Source of the DNA: Elizabethkingia meningoseptica_A
Lineage (GTDB): Bacteria > Bacteroidota > Bacteroidia > Flavobacteriales > Weeksellaceae
Length of the DNA: 64,000 bases
NCBI RefSeq assembly: GCF_045762675.1
Contig: NZ_JBJDLK010000005.1
Coordinates: forward strand, 186,001 to 250,000
Direction: 5' to 3'
Shown here: positions 52,781-62,896 of the stretch, in pieces
Layout: each line of letters begins with the position of its first letter
Position numbering within the stretch: position 1 is the first letter of the stretch
Translations under genes and position numbers: made by a program
Notes under the pieces: generated by a model
The model's database searches: none
What the model was told of the DNA's origin: nothing
The model's input: the letters and a program-made list of their open reading frames with translations, nothing else

Positions 52781-54295
52781 TCAAAATATTGCCTTCACAA
52801 TGGTGGTAAGGCTCATAATAATAACTACCAGACCTACTACGATAAACATTTTTTTAGCCGGTAATTTTGCGGTAAGCATGGCTGAAAAAGGCGCGGTAAA
52901 AATACCACCCAACAAAAGCCCCAGAACAATATTCCAGTGATGAATTCCAATCGTAAAGATAAAAGTAACCGCACTGGTTACGGTAAGCAGAAACTTGGCT
53001 ACGGTTGAGCTTCCTACGACATAGCGAGGTGTTCTTCCGTCTTTTATTAAAGTTCCGGTAACTAACGGCCCCCATCCCCCGCCGGCAAAAGAATCGATAA
53101 AACCGCCAACAAGTCCCAATACTCTCAGGTTGGTTTTCCGTTTGGCTTTATGAGCCATTGTTCCTTTCTTTTTAAATGCATTTCTCAGAATATTAGCACC
53201 AAGATATAAGGTATAGCAGGCAATAATAGGTTTGACAATATGAGCATATTCCTCCCCGTAATGCGATAAAGTAAAAGCACCTATAACTGCACCTACTACA
53301 GCTACCGGTACCAATACCCAAACCAGCTTTTTATTAACATTACCCAGTTTATAATGGCTGAAACTTCCCGCTGCTGTTGTGAAGGATTCCGCGGAATGGA
53401 TACTCGCACTTACAACTGGTGGCGGAACATTCAGTAACAGCAATGTTGTTGTACATATTACACCATATCCCATTCCCATAGAACCAGCTACAATCTCTGC
53501 AAGGAAACCCACAAAAAGCATCCAGTAGAAAATATGGCCGTCCTGATTAAGGAATACTTCAATATCGCCCCACAGATTAAACTGATAAACAATAATACCT
53601 AAAATCCCGATAAGAAGCATTACACCTATAATCCCAAGGTAGATATTAGCTCTTCGCTGTACGATTTTGGTAATGCGGGTAAGCTTTTCAATCTCCAGAT
53701 TTTGTTTTTCTAAAGGATTTTCTTTAGTAAGATATTCAGTAGTTAGTTTATTAAGTTCTTTGACTTTATAATTAAAATCTCCTTTTAGCTGACTGCGTAT
53801 ATTCTGCATATTATCCAATACTTCATCCACCTCATCCGGAATAGTATCCGTAAGAATTTCCCGTAGTCTCTTTGCGATGGTAGGAGATTTTCCATTGGTA
53901 GAAATTGCTATTTTAAGACTTCCCTTGCGTACAATTGATCCAAGATAGAAATCACACAATTCCGGTTTATCTGCAATATTCACCAGCAGATCTTTTTGAT
54001 GTGCATCGTCGCGGATCTGTTCAGCAACTGCAATATCATTAACTGCAGCAATCACAAGATCTGTATTTTCAAAATCACTCTCTGTATAGGCTTTTTCATG
54101 TAATGTGAGCCCTGGATATTGCTGCTGCAAAGCTTTAACTTCAGGAATAATATCCTTTGCCACAAGTTTTACCGTGGTCTCAGGTGAATTAACCAATACT
54201 GATTCTAGTTTTTCCAAAGCTACTTTCCCTCCGCCAATCACAAGCAGAGAAAGATGTTCCAGTTTTAGAAATACAGGATATAAGGAATTACTCAT
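52781..54295 (-). CDS. Siroheme synthase N-domain fused to TauE/SafE permease
   Basis: The 504-residue protein is a fusion. Residues 1-~200 are the precorrin-2 dehydrogenase/ferrochelatase domain of CysG/Met8 type (LLVIGGGKVALEKLESVL, STNGKSPTIAKRLREIL). From ~215 to the end there are about eight membrane helices of the sulfite-exporter family (MGMGYGVICTTTLLLLNV, GGFIDSFAGGGWGPLVTGTL). Together these couple siroheme formation, needed by sulfite reductase, to an anion permease, possibly for sulfate or sulfite. It starts 8 bp after the TonB-dependent receptor stop, in one operon. Fusion order and both domains are clear; the transported ion is inferred. Confidence 0.85.
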   Translation of the reverse strand: MSNSLYPVFLKLEHLSLLVIGGGKVALEKLESVLVNSPETTVKLVAKDIIPEVKALQQQYPGLTLHEKAYTESDFENTDLVIAAVNDIAVAEQIRDDAHQKDLLVNIADKPELCDFYLGSIVRKGSLKIAISTNGKSPTIAKRLREILTDTIPDEVDEVLDNMQNIRSQLKGDFNYKVKELNKLTTEYLTKENPLEKQNLEIEKLTRITKIVQRRANIYLGIIGVMLLIGILGIIVYQFNLWGDIEVFLNQDGHIFYWMLFVGFLAEIVAGSMGMGYGVICTTTLLLLNVPPPVVSASIHSAESFTTAAGSFSHYKLGNVNKKLVWVLVPVAVVGAVIGAFTLSHYGEEYAHIVKPIIACYTLYLGANILRNAFKKKGTMAHKAKRKTNLRVLGLVGGFIDSFAGGGWGPLVTGTLIKDGRTPRYVVGSSTVAKFLLTVTSAVTFIFTIGIHHWNIVLGLLLGGIFTAPFSAMLTAKLPAKKMFIVVGLVVIIMSLTTIVKAIF

Positions 54296-54303
54296 TTTCT
54301 ATC

Positions 54304-57192
54304 TTATCTGAATTTTAAATCATAAGTATATGCAATATAGTATAACCCGCCGATCTCCGGTCCTGCCGCATACTGAAAATAACGACGGTTCAGCAGATTT
54401 GTAGCTCCGATTTTCAGATTGGAGCTTATTTCAGGCAGTTTCCATGTTACCTGCGCATCTATGGTGTAATAAGCAGGTATTTCTCCGGATGCTAAAGGAC
54501 TTTCCCAGAAGAACTTATTCTGCCATCTTGCCACAAGTGTAAAGCCTACATTTTTTATAATTTCACGGTTTCCGAAGCTAACGTTTGCAGACCATTTGGG
54601 TGTATTAAAGGCAGTAATAAATAAGTCAGAATTATTATTTGCAGAAGCCAGATCATTATAAGATACATTGGCATTTACATTATAATTCTTCAGGAAGTTA
54701 TAACGTATCCCAAGCGATGTACCATAACTTTTATAGGTTGTATTACTATTGGTATAAACTCTGTATCTGTCCTGTTTGCTTCTGTTAAGCATATCAAGTA
54801 CCGCATTATTCGTTCCTACCTTACCACTTTTGGGTACAGCAACTTCTACCTGCCCCAGAAAACCATCATATATATTGTAATAAAAGTCCCAGTCTATTGC
54901 TAGTCTGTTATTGAGGAGTAATGATTTATAGCCTATTTCAAAGGAATTAATTCTTTCAGGTTGCAGCTTTTGCAGATTGGCAACCACCAAAAGGTTTTTG
55001 TTATCCAGCGCTGCCTGATTCTGATTTTTCCCGGCATCTGTGTCTGCATTTACTGCAGATGTAAAACGGTCTATGGATGAAAGTGTATAAGAGTTATCAA
55101 GATATCCCAGCCCTTCATTTACCATAGGCAGTCCCCCTACTCGTCTTACGTTTCCGTTATTTACAAATGAAAGGGCTTCAAATAATGACGGGAAACGGAA
55201 TCCGTTCTGAAATGATACTCTGAAATTATGCTGATTTACCGGAGAATATACAACACTTACTCTTGGATTGAATTTGGTCTTAAATTCAGGATTACGGTCA
55301 ACACGTAAAGCAACATTCAGCTTTACTTTATCATCCCAGAAAAGTTTTGTCAGCTGTGCAAACGCACCATATTTTCGGTAGGTAACATCATTTCCGAATG
55401 TCCCATCCGCCAGCGGCATATTTCTCTGATCCACAGGTCTGCTGAAATCCACAAAGTTATTTCCGTCCGGTGTAATGCTATACAAGCGGTAATCTACTCC
55501 CACCAGCAGGTTAAATATTTTTACAAAACGGCTCAGATCATAAGTGGCTTCGCCCTGATAAAATCTGGATTTTTGTTCCAGTTTGGCTCCTCCTGTAAGA
55601 GGAGCTCCGGCAACACCTGCATTGGCAGAATCCCAGTTATTTATCCCAATGATGGTATTTTTTAACTGCTCAAAAGCGTTGGTTCCCGGCACCACCCTGT
55701 TTTTATCGGCTTCTTTTCGCGCCTGTAAAAAAGCTTCACTAAGCCCCACACCGGAATTTAGTCTGTTTTGCAAAGTTGACTGAAATATATTTTTCCAATC
55801 GTTATTAGACAGGTTGGTAAGATCCAGATTATCTGCCAAAGGTTTCAGGTTATAGGAGTCTCCAGTATTTTCTATGGAAACATATGCTCTTACGGTAAGT
55901 TCTTTTCCGGTAAGTTCCACTTTATGATTCTGGACAGTGGCGTTCTGCAAACGGATTTTATTTCCTCTCTGAAAAGTACCGTCCAGTAAGCCATAGCGGT
56001 AAACATAAGAAGCCCGCCAGTTATCCCCAAACCGATAATATAAGCCGGCATCAAATTTTATATTTTTCACTTCCGGGCTTACCAGATCTTTTTCATAATA
56101 CCCGGTTCTGGATACATTAAAAGTTGTAGGTTTGCCATTGTAATCCACTTTTACTGCTACACGATTATTTCTTTCATCTCCGTATTTATTCCAGAGATCT
56201 TCAGCGGGATTATTGGAATTCAGCCCTGCAAATTTAGGATTTGCAGTAATAAGATTATTGGGATTCTGATCGGTATGATTATCAGAAATCCAGTCGATAC
56301 CGCTAAAATAAGAGGCATTTATTTTTACAGCCAGATTTTCGTTAATAGCTTTTGCAAACCGAATGGCGCTTTCCCCTAAAGTGGATATTTTATGATTAAC
56401 ATTATCTACATGATTCAGCCCGCCTCTGAAGTAAAAGCTTAGTCCCTGTGAAGTGAACGGATCTTTGGTCTGCAGACTTGCAAGTCCGTTAATCGCATTC
56501 ATTCCGTATAATGCTGATGCTGCTCCGGGCGTTACTTCCATAGACTGAATATCCAGTTCTGTTGGTCCAATAGCATTTCCTAAAGGAACACCGAGTGTTG
56601 CCGACTGAACATCTACACCATCTACCAGCTGCATAAAGCGAAAGTTATTTGGTGAATTGAATCCTCTGGAATTCGGTACTTTTAGCGTAAGGCTGGAGGT
56701 AAGCAATTGTAAGCCTTTTACATTTTCCAGCGTTTCATAAAAAGAAGCTGCCGGACTTTCCCGAATGGTACGAATATCTATTTTTTCAATGGCAATAGGT
56801 GATCTCAATACTTTTTCAGGAACGCGGGAGGCAGAGATTACCACTTCATTAATAAGCGTATTCTGCGGATTAAGTTCGACTGTTATTTTATTGGATAAAG
56901 AAAGTATTTCCACGGTCTGACTTGTGAATCCTTCTTTCTTAATCACCAGTCTGAACGGAATTTTCACTCTTGTTCTCAGACTGAAGTTTCCGTCTGCATC
57001 AGTTGTGGCAATATCCTGAGTATTTTCTACCTGAATATGTGCATTCGTAATTCCTTTATGGTTATCGGTATCCTTAATTACGCCGCTCAGTTCTATTAAT
57101 TGCTGCTGAGCATGGAAGAAGTTAAAAAATAAAAATGTGAAGAGTATAAGAGACGTTCTTTGTCGAAATTTCTCCTGTATTGGTGGTTTCAT
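54304..57192 (-). CDS. TonB-dependent receptor
   Basis: The 962-residue outer-membrane protein has a signal peptide (LILFTFLFFNFFHAQ) and a carboxypeptidase-regulatory-like beta-sandwich (GVIKDTDNHKGITNAHIQV). The plug domain (VVISASRVPEKVLRSPIAIE, GAASALYGMNAINGLASL) and a 22-strand barrel, ending in YYIAYTYDLKFR, follow. No SusD partner accompanies it. Position between the sulfite reductase and siroheme/TauE genes suggests uptake of a sulfur source or metal. The substrate is not predictable from sequence. Confidence 0.92.
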   Translation of the reverse strand: MKPPIQEKFRQRTSLILFTFLFFNFFHAQQQLIELSGVIKDTDNHKGITNAHIQVENTQDIATTDADGNFSLRTRVKIPFRLVIKKEGFTSQTVEILSLSNKITVELNPQNTLINEVVISASRVPEKVLRSPIAIEKIDIRTIRESPAASFYETLENVKGLQLLTSSLTLKVPNSRGFNSPNNFRFMQLVDGVDVQSATLGVPLGNAIGPTELDIQSMEVTPGAASALYGMNAINGLASLQTKDPFTSQGLSFYFRGGLNHVDNVNHKISTLGESAIRFAKAINENLAVKINASYFSGIDWISDNHTDQNPNNLITANPKFAGLNSNNPAEDLWNKYGDERNNRVAVKVDYNGKPTTFNVSRTGYYEKDLVSPEVKNIKFDAGLYYRFGDNWRASYVYRYGLLDGTFQRGNKIRLQNATVQNHKVELTGKELTVRAYVSIENTGDSYNLKPLADNLDLTNLSNNDWKNIFQSTLQNRLNSGVGLSEAFLQARKEADKNRVVPGTNAFEQLKNTIIGINNWDSANAGVAGAPLTGGAKLEQKSRFYQGEATYDLSRFVKIFNLLVGVDYRLYSITPDGNNFVDFSRPVDQRNMPLADGTFGNDVTYRKYGAFAQLTKLFWDDKVKLNVALRVDRNPEFKTKFNPRVSVVYSPVNQHNFRVSFQNGFRFPSLFEALSFVNNGNVRRVGGLPMVNEGLGYLDNSYTLSSIDRFTSAVNADTDAGKNQNQAALDNKNLLVVANLQKLQPERINSFEIGYKSLLLNNRLAIDWDFYYNIYDGFLGQVEVAVPKSGKVGTNNAVLDMLNRSKQDRYRVYTNSNTTYKSYGTSLGIRYNFLKNYNVNANVSYNDLASANNNSDLFITAFNTPKWSANVSFGNREIIKNVGFTLVARWQNKFFWESPLASGEIPAYYTIDAQVTWKLPEISSNLKIGATNLLNRRYFQYAAGPEIGGLYYIAYTYDLKFR

Positions 57193-57256
57193 TATAATTG
57201 TTATTTAGGTTAGTGCAGGGCAAAGCTTAATTGGTGCGGTGCTAAACTTTTTATGC

Positions 57257-57346
57257 TATTTAACCACATAGCAGATGTGAAAAAATTTATTTTCTGTCCA
57301 AAACTCTATAATAGAGTTTATTACTATGTATCTATGTGGTTAAATA
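57257..57346. repeat. Long inverted repeat upstream of the TonB-dependent receptor
   Basis: TATTTAACCACATAG (57257-57271) and CTATGTGGTTAAATA (57332-57346) are perfect complements separated by 60 bp. Inside, AAACTCTA-TAA-TAGAGTTT (57301-57319) is a second perfect hairpin. It occupies most of the 256-bp gap between receptor and cysI. Confidence 0.75.
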
Positions 57347-57448
57347 AAACTTATTGTTTATTAACAACACATACACATTCGTAAACCTAAAAGATGATGA
57401 TAATGTTTTTGAGATCTTTTCTGTCTGTAAAGAAGGTCTATCATATAT

Positions 57449-59122
57449 TTATTTTGTGATTTGTAAATACCTGTATGAGAAGTCACCAAAGGTTTCTTCA
57501 GTTTCTTTTTCCTGTACATATCTGCCGAAGAGTTCATCCAGTGTTTTCAGGATTTCATCCTCCCCGATATTGTCTTTATATTTTGTATTCAGTCTTGTCC
57601 CCAAGCGGTCTCCGCCAATATGCAGGTTATATTTTCCATAAGCAGTACCTACAAAACCTATTTCAGCATTCGGAGATCTTCCGCAGCCATTCGGGCAACC
57701 TGTCATTCTGATGGTAATATCTTCTTCAAAAAGACCATATTTTTCAAGCAGTGGTTCTATCTTAGTTACCAGGGACGGTAAATAGCGCTGTCCTTCTGCA
57801 AGTGCCAGAGAACAGGTATTAAATGCAACACATGCTACAGAGTTTTTACGCAAAGCACTTGCCTTTTCAGTATAATCAAAGATGCCATATTCTTTAAGAA
57901 TCTGCTCTATTTCTGTTTTATCGTTTTCGGATACATCGGAAATAATAAGGTTCTGATTGCAGGTAAAACGGAAGTTAACTTTTCCGGTTTCTGCGATTTT
58001 CAGTAATCCCGATTTCAAAGGATAGCCACCCTCATCTACTACTCTCCCGTGTTCTACAAATAAAGTGTAAAACCATTTTCCTTCATGGTTTTGTACCCAG
58101 CCGTAACGGTCTTTCCGCTGTTCAAATTTATAAGCTCTGGCTGGTTCAAAGCTGAAGCCACATCTCTTTTCTACCTCTGCCCGGTATTGCTCTATTCCCA
58201 GCTTATCAATGGTGTATTTCAGCCGCGATAATTTACGGTCGCTTCTGTTTCCGAAATCCCGCTGAACGGTAATAATTTCATATACTGCTTTCAATACTTT
58301 TTCTTCGGTATCTAAAAAACCCAGTACCGATGCCAGACGGGCATAAGTTGCTTCATTTCCGTGTGTAGAACCCAGACCGCCACCTGCAGCAATATTGTAA
58401 CCTACAATCCTATCGTTCTCTATAATAGCAATAAGTGCTATATCATTGATAAATACATCGACATCGTTATTTGGCGGCACCGCAATTCCTATTTTTAATT
58501 TCCGTGGTAAATACCTGTCCTGATATAAAGGATCTTCTTCTGCCTTACGGTCTACTACTAATTCATCATCGATCCAGATATCATAATAGGCTTTTGTTTT
58601 GGGCAGGCACAATTCACTGATCTTCCCTGCCAGTTCATAAGCTTCTTTATGTAGTGGTGATTCGGAAGGGTTGGATGTACAGGTTACATTACGATTAACA
58701 TCTCCACAGGCTGCTATTGAATCCAGATGTTGCAGGTTAAATGCCTGAATCGTAGGTTTTAGATGTGATTTTAGTATACCATGCAGCTGGATCGTTTGTC
58801 TGGTTGTTATTTTAATGGTTCCGGTTGAGTGATCTCCGGCAATTTCATTCAGCCCGATCCATTGATCAGATGTAAGGAAACCGCCCGGAAGGCGTAACCT
58901 GATCATAAAGGAATACAGCCATTCCAATTTTTTACCGACACGTTCTTCACGACGGTCACGGTCATCCTGCTGATACATTCCGTGGAATTTAATCAGGTTT
59001 TGATCGTCTTCGCGGATGGCACCGGTAAAATTATCCAGAAGGCTTTCCTTTAATGTTCCTCTTAGTCCGTTACTGCTGGTTTTTATTTTCTCTACTGGGG
59101 AAAGATTATCTTTAGCACTCAT
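57449..59122 (-). CDS. cysI: Sulfite reductase hemoprotein subunit (CysI-like)
   Basis: The 557-residue protein has two ferredoxin-like halves, RLRLPGGFLTSDQWIGL (~75-91) and ITTRQTIQLHGI (~106-117). The cluster-binding cysteines are CVAFNTC (~429-435) and TGCPNGCGRSPNAEIGFVG (~474-492), which hold the [4Fe-4S]-siroheme pair. CNQNLIIS and AACGDVNRNVTC are family landmarks. It reduces sulfite to sulfide with electrons from the CysJ flavoprotein encoded 147 bp upstream. Length and motifs are those of NADPH-type CysI. Confidence 0.92.
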   Translation of the reverse strand: MSAKDNLSPVEKIKTSSNGLRGTLKESLLDNFTGAIREDDQNLIKFHGMYQQDDRDRREERVGKKLEWLYSFMIRLRLPGGFLTSDQWIGLNEIAGDHSTGTIKITTRQTIQLHGILKSHLKPTIQAFNLQHLDSIAACGDVNRNVTCTSNPSESPLHKEAYELAGKISELCLPKTKAYYDIWIDDELVVDRKAEEDPLYQDRYLPRKLKIGIAVPPNNDVDVFINDIALIAIIENDRIVGYNIAAGGGLGSTHGNEATYARLASVLGFLDTEEKVLKAVYEIITVQRDFGNRSDRKLSRLKYTIDKLGIEQYRAEVEKRCGFSFEPARAYKFEQRKDRYGWVQNHEGKWFYTLFVEHGRVVDEGGYPLKSGLLKIAETGKVNFRFTCNQNLIISDVSENDKTEIEQILKEYGIFDYTEKASALRKNSVACVAFNTCSLALAEGQRYLPSLVTKIEPLLEKYGLFEEDITIRMTGCPNGCGRSPNAEIGFVGTAYGKYNLHIGGDRLGTRLNTKYKDNIGEDEILKTLDELFGRYVQEKETEETFGDFSYRYLQITK

Positions 59123-59202
59123 GATTGTTTTATTTTTTTAACTAACAGGGCCACACTTTATTTTAATTAGTAATCGCCCTTCAGGATTATTTTGTTTTCC
59201 TT

Positions 59203-59236
59203 AAATCTTATAGGTTTTTGAAACCTTATAAGATTT
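59203..59236. repeat. Hairpin in the cysJ-cysI gap
   Basis: AAATCTTATAGGTTT (59203-59217) pairs with AAACCTTATAAGATTT (59221-59236) with a single bulge and a 3-nt loop. It may slow transcription between the two genes or be a dispersed repeat, as similar palindromes lie at 57257 and 62897. Confidence 0.6.
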
Positions 59237-59269
59237 GTAAACGGTTTGGCAATTTTACAATTGGAGTAT

Positions 59270-60979
59270 TTAATACACATCTTTAGCATACCTGCCGCTA
59301 AGCTCCAGTTCTTCTAAATAGTTTTTAGCTTCTTCTTCGCTTCTTTCTCCTTCATGTTGAATAATCCCAAGAAGCGTTTCTTCTACATCCTTACTCATAG
59401 GCTCCTTAGCTCCGCATATATACAATGAAGCGCCTCCTTCCAGCCATTGAAAGACTTCTGAAGCTTTTTGCTGAAGCCTGTGCTGTACATATATCTTTTC
59501 AGCAGAATCTCTGGAAAAAGCCAGATCCAGATTGGTCAGTGCTCCGGTTTTCAGGAAATCCTGAAATTCGGACTGGTAAATAAAGTCTGAAACAAAATTC
59601 CTGTCCCCGAAAAACAGCCAGTTTCTTCCTTCTGCTCCTAGCGCATCACGCTCCCATAAGAACGAACGAAATGGAGCGACTCCAGTTCCGGGACCAATCA
59701 TAATAACGTCTTTGCCGGTTTCAGGGAGTTTGAAATGTTTGGCTTCCTGTATATAGAATTCTATTTCTTCATCTTCTTTAAATTCACTCAGAAAACCGCT
59801 GCACAAACCTTTTTGTTTTTTATCATTGATGAAAAATTCTGATTTGGCTACTGTGATATGAATTTCTGAATCTCCATGTGCTTCAGGGGAAGATGAGACA
59901 GAATATAATCGCGGCGCCTGAATTGTAAGTATTTTAATGATTTCTTCAAATTCTTCAGCATTTTTAACGGGATAAATCCGCAGCAGGTCCAGAAGACTTA
60001 AACGGGTCTCCGGAATGTCGTGTCCGGTAATTTGTGCATATTGTGCTACCGTTGTCTTTAGCAGATAACTGATATTAAGATTTCTGCGAAGTAACTCTTC
60101 AGCGCTCCCTGTATATTTACTTGTCTGAATTTGCTTTTCAGCAGCAATTCCCGTAAGGGCAATAATCTCATCTACCACAGATTTCGGATTGAAAGGAATA
60201 ATTCCCAATGCATCACCCGGACGATAAACAACAGGCTCTTCTGATTCTATTTCAATATGATAGGTTTCTTTATCCGATGTAATATCGTTCAGATTGATAA
60301 TCGCTGCTATTTTTCCCCGATATTTTTTTCTGCCTGCAGCTGCTTTTGGCGCAGCAGCCGGAGATGAACTAACCACTGCATTCTGTACTACTTCAAAAAT
60401 ATGTTCAAGCCATTTGTGAGCGTCATCTTCATAATCGATATCACATCTTTTCAGCGGGATAATGCGCTGTGCTCCTAATACTTCAAAACGGGAATCAATA
60501 TCCTCTCCTGTTTTACAGAATTGTGGATAAGTGCTGTCCCCTAAAGCCAGAACACCAAATTTGATATTGGCAAGATTCAGTTCATTTTCATGAATATATT
60601 CGTAAAATTTCTTAGCCAGAATGGGAGGTTCTCCTTCTCCCTGTGTACTGATTACCAGAAAGAAATATTCTTCTTTGGCCAGATCTTTTGGTTTATATTG
60701 TGAGAGATCACCCAGTTTTACCTGAATACCTTTTTTCTTTGCTATTCCTGCCAGTTCTGTTGCCAGCTTTTTACTATTTCCGGTCTCTGTTCCGTATACC
60801 AGTGTTATTTTTTTTACTGCGGCTGTATTACCCGATTGCCGGGGAGGAAGTTCTGCCAATGCAGCTGATGTTCCTGCCAGCCCTGCCAGATAACCACTCG
60901 CCCAAATGGCTTCTTCTCTGGAAAAGCCACTGGTAATTTCTTTCAATACTTTAAGTTTCGTTTCAGACAGCATATTCAA
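59270..60979 (-). CDS. cysJ: Sulfite reductase flavoprotein subunit (CysJ-like)
   Basis: The 569-residue protein has an N-terminal extension (ASGYLAGLAGTSAALAELPP), a flavodoxin domain (TLVYGTETGNSKKLATEL, VISTQGEGEPP, LALGDSTYPQFC), an FAD-binding domain (PRLYSVSSSPEAHG, KGLCSGFLSEF) and an NADPH domain (MIGPGTGVAPFRSFLWERD, LYICGAKEPM, ending in YAKDVY). It transfers electrons from NADPH through FAD and FMN to CysI. The start at 60979 overlaps cobA by 17 bp, giving translational coupling between siroheme synthesis and the flavoprotein. Confidence 0.93.
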   Translation of the reverse strand: MNMLSETKLKVLKEITSGFSREEAIWASGYLAGLAGTSAALAELPPRQSGNTAAVKKITLVYGTETGNSKKLATELAGIAKKKGIQVKLGDLSQYKPKDLAKEEYFFLVISTQGEGEPPILAKKFYEYIHENELNLANIKFGVLALGDSTYPQFCKTGEDIDSRFEVLGAQRIIPLKRCDIDYEDDAHKWLEHIFEVVQNAVVSSSPAAAPKAAAGRKKYRGKIAAIINLNDITSDKETYHIEIESEEPVVYRPGDALGIIPFNPKSVVDEIIALTGIAAEKQIQTSKYTGSAEELLRRNLNISYLLKTTVAQYAQITGHDIPETRLSLLDLLRIYPVKNAEEFEEIIKILTIQAPRLYSVSSSPEAHGDSEIHITVAKSEFFINDKKQKGLCSGFLSEFKEDEEIEFYIQEAKHFKLPETGKDVIMIGPGTGVAPFRSFLWERDALGAEGRNWLFFGDRNFVSDFIYQSEFQDFLKTGALTNLDLAFSRDSAEKIYVQHRLQQKASEVFQWLEGGASLYICGAKEPMSKDVEETLLGIIQHEGERSEEEAKNYLEELELSGRYAKDVY

Positions 60980-61808
60980 AAAAGTTTTGGGTTTTTGGAA
61001 GCAGGCTTCCGTTCGTTATTGACTTGAAATACAATCCATCCTTGTCCGAGTTGTGAAGCCATGAAAATTTTTCATGCAGATTCACTACTTTTCCTACGAC
61101 TACCAATGATGGTGAAGCAAATATTTTGTGCCCCAGTTTTTCATCAAATTCTTCAAAAGAAGAGGTGTATACTTTTTGAAAAGGTGTAGTAGCCTGTTCT
61201 ATTACAGCAATTTTCTTATCCGGAGCTACTTTAAATTCTTTAAACTTATTAACCAGATTTGTAAGATTTCCAAGAGACATATAAAACACCAGCGTATCAT
61301 TGGTTTCTGTAATTTCTTTCCAGTAATCTTCCGTAAGAATTTCAGACTTATAATAGGTAAGAAATCTAACGGATGTTGCATAACCTCTGGCTGTCAACGG
61401 CATCCCTGCATAAGCAGCGGCTCCAAGTGCAGCGGTTACTCCGGGAATAATCTCGTACATGATCTGATTTTCTTTCAATACCTGTAATTCATCGAGGATA
61501 TTGGAAAATACAGATACATCCCCGCCCTTCAGTCTTGCTACCGTTTTGTTCTGTAACGCGTATTCTACCATCAGATCGTTAATAGAAGATTGGGGTGTAG
61601 ATGCTTTTTTACTACACTCTTTTCCTACATATACAATCTGGGTTTCTTCGCTCACATAATGGTCCAGAATTTCTGTGCTAACCAGTCTGTCACACAGAAC
61701 AACATCCGCTTCTGTGATGGCACGGATTGCTTTTACAGTGATGAGATCAGGGTCGCCGGGTCCTGCACCGATAAGATAAACCTTTGGTGTTTTATTTGTT
61801 GTATTCAT
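60963..61808 (-). CDS. cobA: Uroporphyrinogen-III C-methyltransferase (SUMT)
   Basis: The 281-residue protein shows the tetrapyrrole methylase signature VYLIGAGPGDPDLITVKAI (10-28), ARLKGGDVSVFSN (~95-107), GVTAALGAAAYAGMPLTARG (~126-145) and LVFYMSLGNL (~173-182). It makes precorrin-2 from uroporphyrinogen III, which the fused gene at 52781 would oxidise and metallate to siroheme. The C-terminal ~25 residues are unique. It overlaps cysJ by 17 bp and lies 89 bp after cysK. Confidence 0.93.
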   Translation of the reverse strand: MNTTNKTPKVYLIGAGPGDPDLITVKAIRAITEADVVLCDRLVSTEILDHYVSEETQIVYVGKECSKKASTPQSSINDLMVEYALQNKTVARLKGGDVSVFSNILDELQVLKENQIMYEIIPGVTAALGAAAYAGMPLTARGYATSVRFLTYYKSEILTEDYWKEITETNDTLVFYMSLGNLTNLVNKFKEFKVAPDKKIAVIEQATTPFQKVYTSSFEEFDEKLGHKIFASPSLVVVGKVVNLHEKFSWLHNSDKDGLYFKSITNGSLLPKTQNFFEYAV

Positions 61809-61897
61809 TTAAAGTCTGGTGTTTATTACAACCAACAGTTATTATACTGTATAGAGCCTTCGATAGGCTTAGGCTGACAATACAATAACTATTTCGT

Positions 61898-62809
61898 TTA
61901 AAATAATCCTTCTATGGAAAGATATCTTTCGCCCGTGTCGTAGTTAATGGTTAAAATTTTTGAACCTGCAGGTATTTCAGGAAGTTTTTGTGCTACTGCT
62001 GCCAGAGCTGCTCCTGTAGAAATTCCTACAAAAAGTCCTTCTTTTTTTGCCGCTTCTATGGCATATTCAAACGCTTCCTCTTTTCCTATCTGCACAATGC
62101 CGTCCAATACAGTTGTATCCAATATTGAAGGAACAAATCCTGCCCCAAGTCCCTGTAAAGGGTGTGGCCCGGGTTCTCCGCCGCTTAATACCGGAGAAAG
62201 TACCGGTTCTACTGCAATTACCTGTACATTCGGGTATTTCTGTTTTACCACTTTTGCGATTCCTGTAATATGCCCTCCTGTTCCAACTCCTGTAATGATA
62301 TAATCCAATCCTTCCGGAAAGTCTTTCAGAATTTCCTGTGCTGTAGTTTCTGTATGAACTTTCACGTTGGCAGGGTTATCGAATTGTTTCGGAATCCATG
62401 AGTTAGGTGTTGTTTCTGCCAGTTCATTTGCCTTTTCAATTGCTCCTTTCATTCCTTTTTCCCTTGGCGTCAGTACAAACTCTGCCCCGTAAGCTTCCAT
62501 AATCTTTCTCCTTTCCACACTCATACTCTCGGGCATGACCAGAACAAGTTTATATCCTTTTACTGCAGCTACCAGAGAAAGTCCGATTCCGGTATTACCA
62601 CTTGTAGGTTCTATAATAACACTGTCTTTATTCAATAATCCTTTGGCTTCAGCATCTTCAATCATTGCCAGAGCAATTCTGTCTTTAATGCTGCCTCCGG
62701 GATTACTTTTTTCAAGTTTGATCCAGACTTCGCTGTCTGAATTATATAATTTATTAATTTTTACAACTGGTGTATTTCCTATTGTTTCTAATATATTCTG
62801 AAATTTCAT
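61898..62809 (-). CDS. cysK: Cysteine synthase (O-acetylserine sulfhydrylase)
   Basis: The 303-residue PLP enzyme has SNPGGSIKDRIALAMIEDAE with the PLP lysine (Lys42). EPTSGNTGIGLSLVAAVKGY binds the substrate carboxylate, and GVGTGGHITGIAKVVKQ and GISTGAALAAVA bind PLP phosphate and follow. It makes cysteine from O-acetylserine and sulfide. cysE and the partial cysN gene lie upstream and the siroheme and sulfite reductase genes downstream, so all steps from adenylylation to cysteine are nearby. The 122-bp gap to cysE holds a perfect palindrome. Confidence 0.95.
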   Translation of the reverse strand: MKFQNILETIGNTPVVKINKLYNSDSEVWIKLEKSNPGGSIKDRIALAMIEDAEAKGLLNKDSVIIEPTSGNTGIGLSLVAAVKGYKLVLVMPESMSVERRKIMEAYGAEFVLTPREKGMKGAIEKANELAETTPNSWIPKQFDNPANVKVHTETTAQEILKDFPEGLDYIITGVGTGGHITGIAKVVKQKYPNVQVIAVEPVLSPVLSGGEPGPHPLQGLGAGFVPSILDTTVLDGIVQIGKEEAFEYAIEAAKKEGLFVGISTGAALAAVAQKLPEIPAGSKILTINYDTGERYLSIEGLF

Positions 62810-62896
62810 AATGTTTTTTTTAATTGTTTGTTTTCAGTCTTCAGTGTATAGTTATTTGTTTTTAGATGTAAGTTTTGTGCTTCGCACTTATACTAC

